Positions 12,721 to 24,731 are shown, numbered from the stretch's first letter. The stretch is DNA of 64,000 bases from Toxoplasma gondii ME49 (GCF_000006565.2 NC_031479.1:5296289-5360288), one strand, 5' to 3'. The notes: generated from the sequence alone by a model not told the origin. Translations and numbers: made by a program.

Positions 12721-15700
12721 GAGTAGTTTCCCTTTCCTGGCCTCCTGGACATGCACCAGATTGATCGGGGGTCCACGATACTACGTTCAGTCTTACAAGG
12801 TGTACGAGTTGGAGGTACACGAAACATCGAGACACGATCAACTACATACAGGGACATGATAGAATCCCTGTGTTTTTCTTTTGTAATGGTTTGGCACTTG
12901 CCTGAAGAATGAACTCGAAGGGAGGCGAGATTGGGGATTGCTTCTTGTTCGTGAGGAGAGAGGCAGTGATCCTCTGCCGAAAGACCTGCCTTAAACAATG
13001 GCGTGATCCGCCAGCCTTTGTTCATGGGAAGTTGTTTTCTCGCCTCGATAATATCGATGCAGACATGCTCATGCATGTGCCTATCTGTACTTGCAACATA
13101 AAGTTGCATGTTCTCATAAAATTGTAGATTGGTACGTGGAAGTATAGTGAAAAAGAATTGAATTCCCAAACACTACTCTCCCCTTTATAGGGGCTCCTGC
13201 TTTGTTTTTTTGTGCCATGCGGAGAGATTCACTCCGCTTAGGGCGTTGTTTTCTGTTTCAGAACAGCACCGTTTATGCAGCCTTATCCAGCGCCGTCGGT
13301 CAGTTCTTATTTCTTGTCAATACTTTTGTCCCGTGCTGGGGGGACGGGGGGGCTGTGCATTCAGCCGCAAGCAAAGACTAGCGACACTGCTCTGCGTATT
13401 CAATTTTCTCCGAAGAAAGCGACTGGTACGCTTTCACGAAGGCAGATACTCTTGAAATTGTAACACAGAACTGCTACTTTAAGGAGGAACGCGAGCAACA
13501 TTGAGACGAACCGTGTCTGGTTTCTGTAACGAAACCAGGGTACAGTCATGCTGCTACACGATGTTGCCACAGTCGTAGGGTGACACCGTAGGCGAGTAGG
13601 ATTCCCTTTTGGCATAGAAGGCATCGTATATCCGGACGTTGTGAGTAGTACGCTGCTTAGAGCGAGCAGTTTCTCCACCGTTTTCTCGCCAAATGCTGAT
13701 CGAAATAAATTGATTGAGGAACCTTTCAGTGAATGACACTGACGCTGATTCTACACAATTGAGCAGCCGACGAAACAAAAGCTCGTTCTCTGTAGGACTG
13801 AATTTGAAATATGACTGCGCGTGACTTGCCCGTTCAGTTCCTAAAAAAAAGGCTCCGTTACACGCGTGGGGTATTATCTCTTTGCGCAAGTAGGCCAAGT
13901 GATTCGATGTAGATAATATTTGACACATTCTTGAATTGGAGGCAGAGATTCGTGCTATGCTTGCGAATGATGAACCCATCAGAGTTACGATTTTCCACAA
14001 TGTGGCATTGTAAATGGCTTGTCACTTCGTATTTCTTGTCCTGCTCTACCTGTGGCCGTTCTGGAACTTCCAGGCCTCGCTCTGTTTTGGGTCAAACCGT
14101 CATTCGACTGGGATAGAAACGTACTTAAGCTGGGGCTGATGTGGTTCGCTTATCAGTTTCAGCTCTTGGAAAGACGCGCCTTTCTGCTACAGTCCCCTAT
14201 TTTATTCTCAGAAGAACCAAGAACAATGAACGCGGAGTCGATGTTCAGAACACCCTAGCAGATTCACTTTGTGCCTCGGCTGTGTGATGCATCGGTGGGG
14301 AATGCATATCGGAAGAATCAAGTGTGTTTGCAAGAGGGCAGACTCCATTATTTCTTTAGGACTAATGGAATTACACTAGTGTTTCCATGTGATACTTGAG
14401 AATACTGCGCAGTTCCGCGTACTCGAGACAGCGTCCCTCCGCGGTCACTGAGAGTTGTCTAGAGTCATGGAATCGAACACAAAGGCTTATCAGTCGATGT
14501 ATTCGGTGTTCAGAGCTCTTTCTAGTCATTGGAGCCTGAGCTGCGCCGCAATTCTTCTGGTTCCTCGTAGATTATAGTTCCCGTTGCCCACGGGTGTACC
14601 TGAATTCTCATTTCCTAGGCCCGTGACAGTTCTACGCGCTGCTGAACGCCGACGCACGCAAAGCAGACGCACACCGCGAAAGGCGACGGCAGATTGATGG
14701 ACAGAAGACACCGCGACACAAACGATGAAGGCCGTGAAAACATCCTACGGCACAGAAAGTTGTGAAATGCTCGGTAGAAGAGCAAGATATCGCCTAATAC
14801 ACGAGGAACCCGTGGCCAAAGAGTCTGACATTTGCGTCGGGAGATGGCGTGCGTGACTGCACAGGAAAAATGAATTTTGGTGTGCCGCTTGTTAGACTGT
14901 GAACCTGCATGCACACTCTTCCGCCATACAGTGGCCAGCTCTTCGGTCTCTGACGTTTTTCCCCGGTGTGCCAGGGTTTAGAGGAGAACGGCTCCGTGCT
15001 CCGCGTCCCCAAACAACTAGAACCTCGAAGTCTCATCATTTCCCCCCGCTGTTTTCCCGAGTCGATTTCCGAACACCGTCTTTCCGTCGCCCTCCGTATC
15101 CTTTCGTCTCCGAGACTGCTACGTGTAGTTCTGAAACTTGATAGGGCGAACACACCTGTCCAACTGACAAAGGAGACTTGACAAGCGACAGTGCAAAGTT
15201 TTCCCTGCCTCTGCATCTGCATGCTCTCACGTTTTGCGCCTCAAGAGGAACAGACACGCGGAGAGAGAGACCACGGAACCGCTGCGGCTTCCATCGTGGC
15301 TGCTCGCTGTGCGTTCTTTTACCAGTGTGTTCGATCCCTTATCTCGGCGCCTTTCTTCGGTTGGTAGGAGGACGTGGACCTTCGCCGGGAAGCAGGGGTT
15401 CCTGGCACACAGGAGACGTTAGGGGCTTTCAGGCAGTTGAGAGAACACGACGATTTCACGGGACAGGTGGGTTTCAAAAGAACTCCGCCGGATTCAACGA
15501 AAGAGTCACAGCGTTTTGGGGGCGAACTGTTTTGCTCGGGAGATCCGTTTTTTTCGCAGCTCGATCGCTCGGCTTTTCATGCGACACATACGAAGCAGAA
15601 TTTCCCGTGGACGTCACCGGTCCAACGGAGTGAACAATCCCTGGAAAAGAGCCGCTCATCGTTTCAAAAGCGTCAAGGGAGCCCGTGCCAGCAGTCAACT

Positions 15701-16464
15701 TGAAGAGGTTGTCTGGGGTGCCTGGTTTTGGAATCCGAGCTCTGTAAAGACACTACACTCTAAGCGACACCTGAGTGCGTACACCGCAAACGAAGAGGGT
15801 GGCCTCACCGTTCGTATTGTCATATTTGGCAGTGGGCTGGAACCGGAAATTTTCCTGGACGCCAAAGCGTACTTTTTATGCATCCACAAACACCCAACAG
15901 CGTCGCGTCTCCCGTTTTCCGTAGTGCTCCCGACGGCCTGCTGAGTATCAGCCGTTGGGTTTGTTGGTCGAAGGTGGGGGTCCCGTCTGTGCGCGTTCTC
16001 TACAGCCGTTCGGCTTCATCCGTGGACAAGGACGAAGAGCGCATCTAACTTCGGAGCGAGATTTAACGGTCCCGGACGCGGCGCGACGCCCCTCAGTCTA
16101 CAGCAGCTGGTCCGCTTGGCGGGTTGAGTCGTCTTCACGAGTGCTGCCGCTACAGGAGGAAAGACATATTTTCGCGATATCGTTGTCCGCGGGTGTCTTT
16201 TCCCCTCTCTCTCCTGAGGCACAGACGCCACTCACTTTGTATTTTCAGCTCGCACCCGACTCGTTTTTTCCTCCGCCGGACGATTTCTTCTGGCGCTTCG
16301 ACGGCCTCAGACGCCGGCGACGGACGTTGGAACTTGCTCCTCGCACGCCCGTAAAAGTTTTTTCTGCGAAGCACAGCACGGGACGGCCCGGATTCGAGCG
16401 GGGTCTCGTCTCCTTTCTCTTGCGCGTCTAGTCTTCCACGCTGCTCCATTTAGAAGTGGGGACG
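12721..16464. other. intergenic: TOR 3' flank and ceramide synthase 5' leader
   Basis: About 3.7 kb with no convincing gene on either strand. The first part is AT-richer and should hold the TOR 3' UTR. From about 14.9 kb the plus strand has GC-rich open frames (15178-15633, 15955-16431) directly upstream of the ceramide synthase ATG. Their peptides are Arg/Ser/Phe-rich without family signals, and they are best read as promoter and leader sequence. I saw no tRNA, repeat array or mobile element. Confidence 0.55.
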
Positions 16465-19400
16465 ATGACGCCTGTTCCCTACCAGCCTATGCCGGAGGAG
16501 TTGCGGAGATTCGAGGAAACATGCGACGGCCCCGACGGCAGTGTGGTGCGTTTCGCGGAACCCTACTTGGACTACGTGAAGGAGAAAATTCACCAAGGCG
16601 AAAGTGGAGTCGTTGATCTCTACCTCCTCAATCCGACTCTCGGTTGGGCAGATGTCCACTTCGTCGTCTTGGTAAGCGCCTTCCTCATGCGGTTTGAGGC
16701 CTTGGCTTCTCCAGGCCTTCTTGCGGGGAGACTGTAGGTTGTTTCTCGTTCACCTGGCCCCCCCTTCTCGTCTGGATGATCTCGGCCGCCTCCGGCTCTT
16801 CCCTCTTCCCTCGTGACATCTCCGCATGTGCCGCGCTGCGCAGCCGCCAGCGGGTCTCCTTACTCTTCCGTTGCTCTCGAGAATTCTCGTTGCTTCGCGT
16901 CTTGTTCGATCTTCTCACGACAGCACACGACTTCGTCGTTCGTCCTGGTCCCACACATGGTCTCTCCACTACTCCTCTCTCTCATATCTCTTCTCTCTTG
17001 TATTTCGTCTCCCTCTTTCATGTCTTCTTTCCCTTCTCGCTTGTCTTGCTCTTGTCTTTCATCTGTTTTCCTCGAAAGATCTTGTGATTTTTCCGTTCTT
17101 CCCCGCAGGTGTGCGCCGCCCTCTGCTCTCTGAGGCTGGTCCTCAGTGGGGCGATGCTGCCGGCCTGGAAAACGCGCTTCAGCGCCTTCAAATACTTCGG
17201 CCGGAAATTTGACATTGTGAAGCCGGGGAAGCTTTGCAAATTCGCAGAGAATCTGTGGTAAGGGACCCCCAGTTTTCGTTCCCAACACTGCGAGTTCGAA
17301 GGAAGAGATCCGGACCTTTTCGCTGCTTTCGTCTCCTCTCGGCGGTGGGTCTACGTCGAGTCGAGGACAAGGAAACACTCAACCCCCGTTTTGGCCGTCC
17401 TTTGGGCCTGGCGAGAGGCGCCTTTCGAGTCTATAATTGCTCTCCTGCCGTGCCGAAATACCTCCGTTTGTCTGTTTACAAGCGTATCTCTATAAATGTA
17501 TAGATAGACTCAGAGAAAGGCCGTGTGGAGAAAAGCTTTTCGTCTTGCATCTGTACACATCTTTTTTCGGGTACCACCAGAAATCCGTTTCACGGAAGAA
17601 AAGATCCGGGGCCTACCTGGTGCGGTGTGTCGTGTCGGTGTTATTCAGGCTGTCGCGAGTGAATCGCTTCACTTGCTATGCCTCTACAGTTCCAGGGGGC
17701 AAATTCGCGTAGTGGAAGTGCATCTTTCTTCTCACGAGAAAACACCTGAGAAGAATGCATGCTGCATGCTGTCGAGGACGCCGTTTTCCGTGTCACCCGT
17801 CGTCGCCCTCCTTTTGTTACCATTGGTTTTGTCATTTCGAGAGGAACGTCGGCTTCTACTGGCAAGAGAAAGATGTGCTTTGTCTGGGCGAATCGTTTTC
17901 TGCCATGTGGCTTTCCTCTCCTGCCTTTCTGCTCAACAGGTACGCCTTTTGGCACACGACCGCCCTCGCATGGGGCGTTTGCGTGCTCGTTCAGGAGGCC
18001 GGAACTTCTGAATCTCCCGGCTGGAGTCGCATGATGCTTCAGCAGCCCGAGGGCCGATGGTGAGTCGTGTTTACCTTGAATTTGCATCACTCTCCTTTTT
18101 CTTCTCCTCTTCTCTGTTCTTATCTTCTCTGTTATTGTCTTCGCTACTCATCTGGTCTCCTTTGCTTCTCTTGTCTTCTTTCCTTCTCCTGCTCTCTCCA
18201 CTCACACTGTCTGCAATCTCGGCGGATCTTCTTACACTTGTGGCTTCTCGCAGATCTTTTTGTCTGTTTTGTTCTCGCTCTTTCCGCACTTTGTTTCTGC
18301 TGCGCATCGCACGTGAGACTTCTCCTCGCTCGACTTGGACTCAGTGAACGAATAAAGCGTGGATCGCAGGAGACACGTTTTTCCCTTTAGGTTTTGGATC
18401 ACCACTGACGCCGAGTACGCTCAGGGGTCTATCGGCTGGCCGCTTCTTCTTCCCTCCGGCGCCATGCGCATTTACTACCTGACCCAGATCGCGTTCTGGA
18501 TTTCCTGTTCTCTCTTCCTGCGCATCGAAACGCGGCGCTCAGATCACAAAGTGTTCATCATTCACCACGCCGCTACAATCTGTCTGGTGGCCTTCTCCTA
18601 TGCCGGCTCCTACTGGCGCATTGGCGTGGTGAGGGAAATTGAGTTCGTAGACTCAACGCTGGGATGGCTATCCCTCAGAAGCCGGAAGGCGACTTAGCTC
18701 CTTTTGCCGCCCGTGCATGCGCGCATGCATGCATGCAGACCGGTTGCTTAAAAACCTTGTCGTGTTTCGAGGCTAGGGAGTTTGCCTCGGGTGTATGAAC
18801 GCGGGGAGGGCGGGGGGGGGACGTCGGCAAACGCGTAGGACCTCGCGAGCGTGTTCTGCGCCCCAGGAAGAAGCTTTAGTGATCTGCAGAGAAATACCAG
18901 AATAGAAGAGAGCTGTATTTTCTTGCCTGCTTCTACAGAGTGCCACTTCATGGTAACACAGCATTGTTAACACACCAAATAGGAGGTCGGCATCGCGAGA
19001 TGCTGCCTGCATGGTGTTGCGCTTTCGCGCTCCTTCTCTAGGACTACAAACCTTCGAGATTTGTCTGTGTCCATCAATCTATTTTTTGGTGTTTTGATGA
19101 ACTCGAATTTCCCTTTCCTGCGACGGTCGTGACACAGAAGTTCAAATTTTCTTCGCATGCCTCCTATGCCTATGTTGTCTACCGTCGAAGCTGTTTGCCA
19201 AGGCTTCACGAGCAGAGAGGCCGTGTGTCTTTTTTCTTCCGTTTTTCTCTCGACCTTTTGAGTGGTGTCTCTGTGTCTGTTTTATTCGTAGGTTGTTCTC
19301 ATCTTGCACGACGTAGTTGACACCCTGCTGTATTGGAGCAAGTCGCTCCACTACTGCTACCTGCCTTCCATCGTCACGGAGTGTTCCTTTCTTCTGTTTG

Positions 19401-20492
19401 TCTTTTCCTACCTGGTCGCGCGACTCCTCCTCTTCCCCTTCTACTGCGTCTGGCCCTCCATTGACCCTTCTTACACTGATCTCCTCACCAACGGCCGGGT
19501 GCCGCATCGCTTCGGATTCCCCGGAGGCATTGTGCTTCCTTCTCTCCTCTGTGTCCTTGTCGTACGTCCCCCTCAAGACACATGCAACTGCGAGACGTGG
19601 AGTTCCGTCACCTATATGATACTTGCGCATCTGTCGTGGCGTATGCCTGTATGTGGACCCTGGGGAATCAGTCGGACGCACTCCTTCGTCTCGGTTCAAA
19701 CGCGGCAGGGACTATCCTTTGTAGTCGTACAGTTGTACACACTAGGAACCTCCTTGCTCATATGTATACATATATATATATATATATGTGTGTGTATTTG
19801 TATGTAGGTATATTTCTGTAGGTGGACGCGAGCGTATGTGAATGTACCCATTTTGTGTTTTTGTGTGAACTGTGGAGCCGTTGACGGACAGTCTTCTTCC
19901 GGTCGAGGGACCTGTGTGTGTCTTTGTAAATTCTCAGTTTTTTATTTTGCGTCTCTTCCGGATGTGTCACGCTACTTTTCGAACCGCCTTTTTATATCTT
20001 CTCTGATTGCTTTTTTTCAGCACACTGTGCGGTGCTAACGTTCTTTTCGAATTTGCGTATCGAGAGCGCACAGGCCATGGACGTTGTTCAGTGCGATTCA
20101 AGTCACACTTCTCTAAAGTTTTTGCGACCCCGCCTTACACTCGGTGTCACTGCATGCATTTCCTCTTTTCTTTTCTTCAGGGCCTGCATGTCTACTGGTT
20201 CGCCCTCATCGTGCGGATGGTGGTCAAAGTCCTCAACGATCGGCGCAGTAAGCTCCCCAGGCGCGAAAGGCAGAAAAGAGAAATCAGAAGGAGCACCGGA
20301 ACCGCGAAAGAGACAGTAGACGACGTACAGAAGAAAACAAAGAGGCTGCGTAAGAGAACGCAGCAAAATGGGCGAAAGAGGAAGTGGCGGAAATCCCCGA
20401 AAGAGAACGAGAGAACCGAAAAAACAAAGTTAGACGAGTGGAGAGCGGGTTCGCAAAATGGACGAAGAAGACGAGGAAGTGAAGACCACTGA
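16465..20492 (+). CDS. Ceramide synthase, TLC/Lag1 domain membrane acyltransferase
   Basis: Multi-pass ER enzyme that N-acylates sphingoid bases with acyl-CoA to make (dihydro)ceramide. Exons 16465-16671, 17109-17257, 17940-18059, 18391-18628, 19292-19561 and 20181-20492 join in phase to 431 residues. The start is the first ATG in the conserved frame. Hydrophobic helices lie at about 60-90, 120-140, 185-203, 213-230, 239-250, 265-285 and 315-346. The Lag1 motif spans residues 204-255: DHKVFIIHH (His217-His218) then LHDVVD (Asp245, Asp248), the residues required for activity in the family. Two usual motif positions differ: the Asn before the Arg of RxG is Ser, and the Glu after the second Asp region is Tyr. 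After the last helix comes a tail of about 85 residues very rich in Lys/Arg, longer than in typical family members. A plain TLC/TRAM protein is less likely because the HH...HDxxD spacing fits Lag1. Confidence 0.9.
18714..18737. repeat. TGCATGC-type palindromic run
   Basis: Overlapping TGCATG/GCATGC units within the third-from-last intron of the ceramide synthase gene (18629-19291). TGCATGC is a motif reported as over-represented upstream of Toxoplasma genes. Here it is intronic, so a regulatory role is only a possibility. Shorter copies occur elsewhere in the window, including in coding DNA at 29029-29038 and 59981-59993. Confidence 0.6.
19770..19796. repeat. (TA)n(TG)n microsatellite
   Basis: An alternating TA run of about 17 bp is followed directly by TG repeats, inside the last intron of the ceramide synthase gene (19562-20180). 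It is a likely length polymorphism with no evident function. Confidence 0.85.
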
Positions 20493-23400
20493 GAGACACA
20501 GGAGAAACAAAGGTGAAGAAGGAGAAGGCGGGTGGCAAGCTTACGATGAGAGATCGAAAGGAGACAGAAGACACACGTATCGCTTACTGCGTTCTCGAGA
20601 AAAAAAGACACCATCTAGAGAGTCACAACGTCGGCGCTGCTCTCTCACCTTCAGCTGAGTGTACAGAAGCCTGTAGCGCATAATTCATCTGTGAATTGAA
20701 AGTCCGACTCGTAGAATACTCGCTTATAACAGCGGTAGGTCTTTTTCTGAGTTCCCAAATATTGCATCTTCATCTGGAAAACGCGACGCAGGTTTCTTCT
20801 CAGCTCACACACGTAACCGAGTATTGATTTTGATGCACAGGTGGATATGATTACTCCTTGTTCGGCTTGTACCTTCTTGAACAGTTTCTCAGCGTTAGTC
20901 ACGGCCTATCTGTTACCTTTGTGTCCTTGATTCCGGCTTTTGCGGAGGATATGCTAGCCTCTTGGTACCAATCACGATCTGCCTTGTCATCGCGCGTTAG
21001 TCCAGCTGTTCTGACTCTGGTTGATTCACACAAACGGTCCCCCATTCAGTTCGTCTGGTCGTACACAGCACTTTCTCTCGCAGATGCGGAGCAGCGGACA
21101 GGTGGGGTGAATTTCGAGAAAACGGCAGCTCAGATGCTAGCATGATCAGGACCATTGTGCTGGGCGGACTACCCTCTGAGGCAGGAGCCCAAGCGTGTTC
21201 TCCCAATTCCTTTGTAAGGTGAATCTAGATTCAGAAGACACCGACACAATACGCGCCCAGGATAGAGTGTGTGTTCTCGAAGGGGCAAGTACACACCGTA
21301 CAAAGATTATGTCCACATGTACGTCTCAGTTAATATCGATCTTATGTTCGTCGCTATCTTCCCGGCTTCGCACTACCATTTGTTTACGCAGATGGCGACT
21401 GGGGAACTGCGGAGGATATTCGGAGCGAGGACGAGAGCGACACAACAGAGCCAGAGACAGAAGGGGGGAATTCAAAGTGCAAAACCCGGTGATTTTTTCC
21501 TTCTCCTTGCACTTTGGCCAGCATCCAACTGAGAAATGTCTTTTCCAAACACAAGGCTCCTGTAAACAGGGAAACAGCGTGAGAGTGGTAGAGCAGCGTT
21601 TTTGGGCATTTGCAAGAGTGCTCGCGTATGCCTCAGAAAAGGGTTGACTAGTAACGAGAAACCTGGAATTTGCGTATCGTCGGTGGGTCTGTGTCTCGAA
21701 GTCGCGCTGAGTGTTCACTGTATTTAAATGCACCCCGTGGCGTTTGTGTATCTGAATATCGAGGCTGACTTTGCCTGGTCAGGAGGCCCTTCTCTCGGTG
21801 TTTCCTCTCGAAAACTTTGAGGACGTTCGGGTCATGCGTTTCTGATCGCGGCCTCGGTCTTTGGACCCTGGTATTTCTGTTGTCAATTTCGTTTTTCTCG
21901 TGTCAAAGCGGCCGAGACGCAGGTTGTTTTTCTCAGAAGAGCGGCGTGATCGTACGTGTGTCCACACGTATATGCAGTAACGCGTGTGTTCTTTATGTCT
22001 ATTCGCCCCTCGTTGTCTTTTGTCATGTCGAGGCGTTTCTCTGTTCCGAGAACGGCCGCTTGGCAATGGAAAAATCGGAGGGGTTTGAACACAGTGCTGT
22101 TCTGCTCTCCTTTGTCTTTGCTCCCGCGGGAGTGCAGCGCCAGGCCACGCCGGGTTCCTGCCAATCGCTACTGTGAGACATGCGTCGCGGCAAAAACGGA
22201 TCTTGTTTGTTTCCAATCTGAAACTCTGTCTACATTCCTAAACGAGAGACCTTGTCTTGCCTAGGTCAGAAGCCAATACTTTGTTTTCAAAGGCAAGCTG
22301 ACTTCTATGGGAAGGATTAGAAAACAGAAAAGAACGCACGCTTGATCGGACCGTTTCCGGAACGGACTCGGATAGTCTCCTGGCTGGGACAAGTGGTCCG
22401 CGTCCTTCGTTATAGAGACGTAAAACAGATGTTTTATCGGCCACTTTTCTTGTCAGTGCTCTTGCGGTCAGCTGATGGAGGGTTTAGGGTAATTGAGTTT
22501 TCGGTCCGTCACAGTTGTAGGGTCACTTTGTGATCAGATACATCGACATATCAGTATGTTTCGGAGCGGAGAACAGTAGAAAAAGCGGACAGGCGGGCTC
22601 TCAAGGGATGTGATACAGACATAGTACCACCGCTTTTCCCGGTGTGTGAAAGCTCGCTTACACGTTTGGTGTCAGCAGATAGTAGTGGCATGAGTGCGTC
22701 TTCGTTTTTGTTTAGACCAGAAAAGGAAATGCTAAGTTGAAACACTACGCCAGTCTGTAGGAGGCTCGATGTCTGTCAGCTTCGCTGGATTGCAACATTT
22801 TGCTCTGGACAAGCGTTTGGACGTTTTTCCGACCTTAAAAGTGAATGATGAGAGGCCCTGAAAGAACAACACGAGCGGGGAAGAAACACGAATAGCTCCG
22901 TGTCGTCTTTGCTGCTTCTGCAGATTGCTCCTGTCTGTGCGTAGACTATCGAGGGAACAGAAGTTTTCCAAACGCTTCCAATCCGAAAGACAAACAAAGT
23001 CAGAAAAACTTTCTTTCTGCTTTCTGAAATTGCCGCTGGTATCATTCTCGTTTTCAGAAACCCATTTCCAGCAGTTCCCCTTCGAAACACCGAGAGTCCT
23101 CGAGGGTCGATTCGCGTTCCCTTAGGGTCGCGAAGGCGCCTTTTGTGCACCTTGCCAGGAAGCAAGATTTCATGTTCCAACAGTTTACGCGGAGAGCGAA
23201 CCCTTTAATCATACGGAGACATGCTCGAACATGCGCGCGAAGTGTTTTTTTTCTTTGAGATTTCAGCACGCCACAGAACTTGGAAGAGATATTTTGCGCG
23301 TATGGCCGAGCTGATTGCCATACAACTGTGCGCCTCTTGTTTTCTTTGCCAGGAGTTAGAAATTGAGGGGGATAGCGGAGGCGAGAGATCTGGTGTGTCA

Positions 23401-24111
23401 ATCAAGAACGAACAATTTGCTGTTGTTCCTGGCGTGTCAATGAGCTTTTTCTGCCAGCAGGTTGACTCGTGGGGTCCTCCCCTCAGTTGCCGGAGCCGCT
23501 TGTTGAGCCTGTAACAGGTCCCGTAAGATGGTTTTCTTGTCCATGACTCCGTCACGCGTCAGTTGTTGATTTCGTTCCGGTTAAAAAACAGCCTGCATTA
23601 TTTTTGATGAAAGGAGAGCGTCCTGTCCGCTGAACTTATTGTGCGATACTACCATTTGTACAGTGCCTACGTGCTTCTGAAGAAATGGATGATTCTTTAG
23701 AAATGCACAGTGCAAAACCTTTGTTTGGTGAGCATACACTACGAGTTGGACTATAGGTTTGGATTTTGAAGGTCTTTGTCTATTGTTCAAGTATCTGGAG
23801 CACTAGCGACGCAAGCTATGGTTCGACTGTCGCCGGGGGCCACCGTGACGAATATCGAAAAGGGTTCTCAAGGTGAAGTGGCTGGAAAATACAGTGGACG
23901 GATACTTTCTTGCCGCCTTGATGGAATCCAACAACACCCGTGTATTCCTGTTTCTTGTGACAGAGAAACGGGCAAGTCGTAAAATAGACTCACCAGAAAA
24001 GGGTAGTTCCTGTAAGCGTAAGAATCACACTCTATAATGCGTAACGGGGACTGTAGCTTCAGTTGTTATCTGGTCGGTGCTGCACGCCTGGTGACATACT
24101 GTGACTCTAGC
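20493..24111. other. intergenic, no gene recognised
   Basis: About 3.6 kb after the ceramide synthase stop. Open frames are all 150 codons or less, without family motifs or matching splice-phase partners. The proximal part should contain the 3' UTR. The distal 0.5 kb shifts to a more AT-rich composition and runs into the mitochondrial-like insertion. Confidence 0.5.
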
Positions 24112-24175
24112 ATGGTTTCGAGAGCACGCAATAGATCTATGAGTCTGTTCCGGGCACACCTTGTACTTCATAAGT
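24112..24175 (+). pseudogene. Nuclear mitochondrial insertion (NUMT): 5' end of cob
   Basis: The plus strand reads an ATG frame giving MVSR, a divergent stretch, then SMSLFRAHLVL. From memory, coccidian cytochrome b begins MVSR...MSLFRAHLVL, so this is the first 21 or so codons of mitochondrial cob. Similarity stops at about 24175 and the frame ends soon after, so the copy is dead. Coccidian nuclear genomes are known to hold many short insertions of their fragmented mitochondrial DNA. Confidence 0.75.
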
Positions 24176-24202
24176 ATAGAATACGGGAGTTCTAATCTGC
24201 GG

Positions 24203-24300
24203 GTTACCCCACACCTCCATGTCGGCTCATTACTACCATTCTATTGAACACGATTCCGTTTCGAGCGTATAGTTTTAGAGTGGAACGAAGCTTCGGCCTC
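24203..24300 (+). other. Possible mitochondrial LSU rRNA fragment in the same insertion
   Basis: CACCTCCATGTCGGCTCATT at 24212-24231 closely matches the universally conserved 23S rRNA peptidyl-transferase/A-loop region (bacterial form CACCTCGATGTCGGCTCATC). Coccidian mitochondrial rRNA is encoded in scattered pieces, so a cob start beside an LSU piece fits a NUMT derived from rearranged mitochondrial DNA. The surrounding 70 bases could not be placed. Confidence 0.5.
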
Positions 24301-24337
24301 GATACGGTGTCCTCGTTCCCTGAAAAATGAACCTCCA

Positions 24338-24347
24338 TATATAAAGG
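24338..24347 (+). promoter_or_regulatory. TATA-like element TATATAAAGG
   Basis: A near-perfect TATA-box decamer lies 75 bp before an ATG in strong context (24413). The same decamer occurs at 56071-56080. TATA boxes are not typical of coccidian promoters, so function is uncertain; the element may simply belong to the adjacent AT-rich insertion. Confidence 0.3.
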
Positions 24348-24412
24348 ACAAAACGTGCAACAGACAGGATCTCTACTTCTAGATTTCGGGCTTCTCTCTA
24401 GAATTCACCGCC

Positions 24413-24437
24413 ATGGCAGAGTCAACAGAGGAGTCAG
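24413..24437 (+). CDS. Orphan mini first exon (candidate)
   Basis: ATG in a good context (CCGCCATGGC) opens eight codons, MAESTEES, then runs into a textbook donor (CAG/GTAAGG at 24438). The exon ends in phase 1. No downstream acceptor gives a convincing continuation. The acceptor at 25069 would yield only a 35-residue peptide, and the acceptor before the giant gene is in the wrong phase. The tRNA-Asp gene would sit inside the intron. It could be a chance match or a leader exon of an unrecognised transcript. Confidence 0.2.
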
Positions 24438-24650
24438 GTAAGGGAATGGATTTTGTTTGCTGCGGAGGGTGCACAGAGTAGGCTGCATATTTCTATTAGA
24501 GTCCTGCGCATCCAACCGTAGGTTGAGGCCCAGCGACACTAATCATACAGAACATGTCCATTGGTCACTTATCTCCCACTCCTTCCGCTTTTATAGAAAA
24601 TACCTCGTGTACATGCTAGAGAGACCATCTGTGGTCGTCGGGGGTTGCCG

Positions 24651-24722
24651 TCCGAGATAGTATAGTGGCTAGTATTTCCGCCTGTCACGCGGAAGACCCG
24701 GGTTCAATTCCCGGTCTCGGAG
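24651..24722 (+). tRNA. tRNA-Asp (GTC)
   Basis: A 72-nt cloverleaf. The acceptor TCCGAGA (24651-24657) pairs with TCTCGGA (24715-24721), with discriminator G. The anticodon loop CTGTCAC carries GTC at 24684-24686, and the B box GGTTCAATTCC is at 24701-24711. The sequence closely follows the eukaryotic tRNA-Asp consensus (TAGTATAGTGG D-arm, CCGCCTGTCACGCGG anticodon arm). There is no intron and CCA is not encoded. Confidence 0.96.
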
Positions 24723-24726
24723 TTGC

Positions 24727-24731
24727 TTTTT
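24727..24731 (+). terminator. RNA polymerase III terminator (T5)
   Basis: A run of five T on the coding strand begins five bases after the tRNA-Asp discriminator base, the usual pol III stop. Confidence 0.8.

Noticed and set aside
15178..16431. Two 150-codon frames before the ceramide synthase gene
   Set aside because: No family signal and not phase-compatible with the start exon; treated as leader/promoter DNA.
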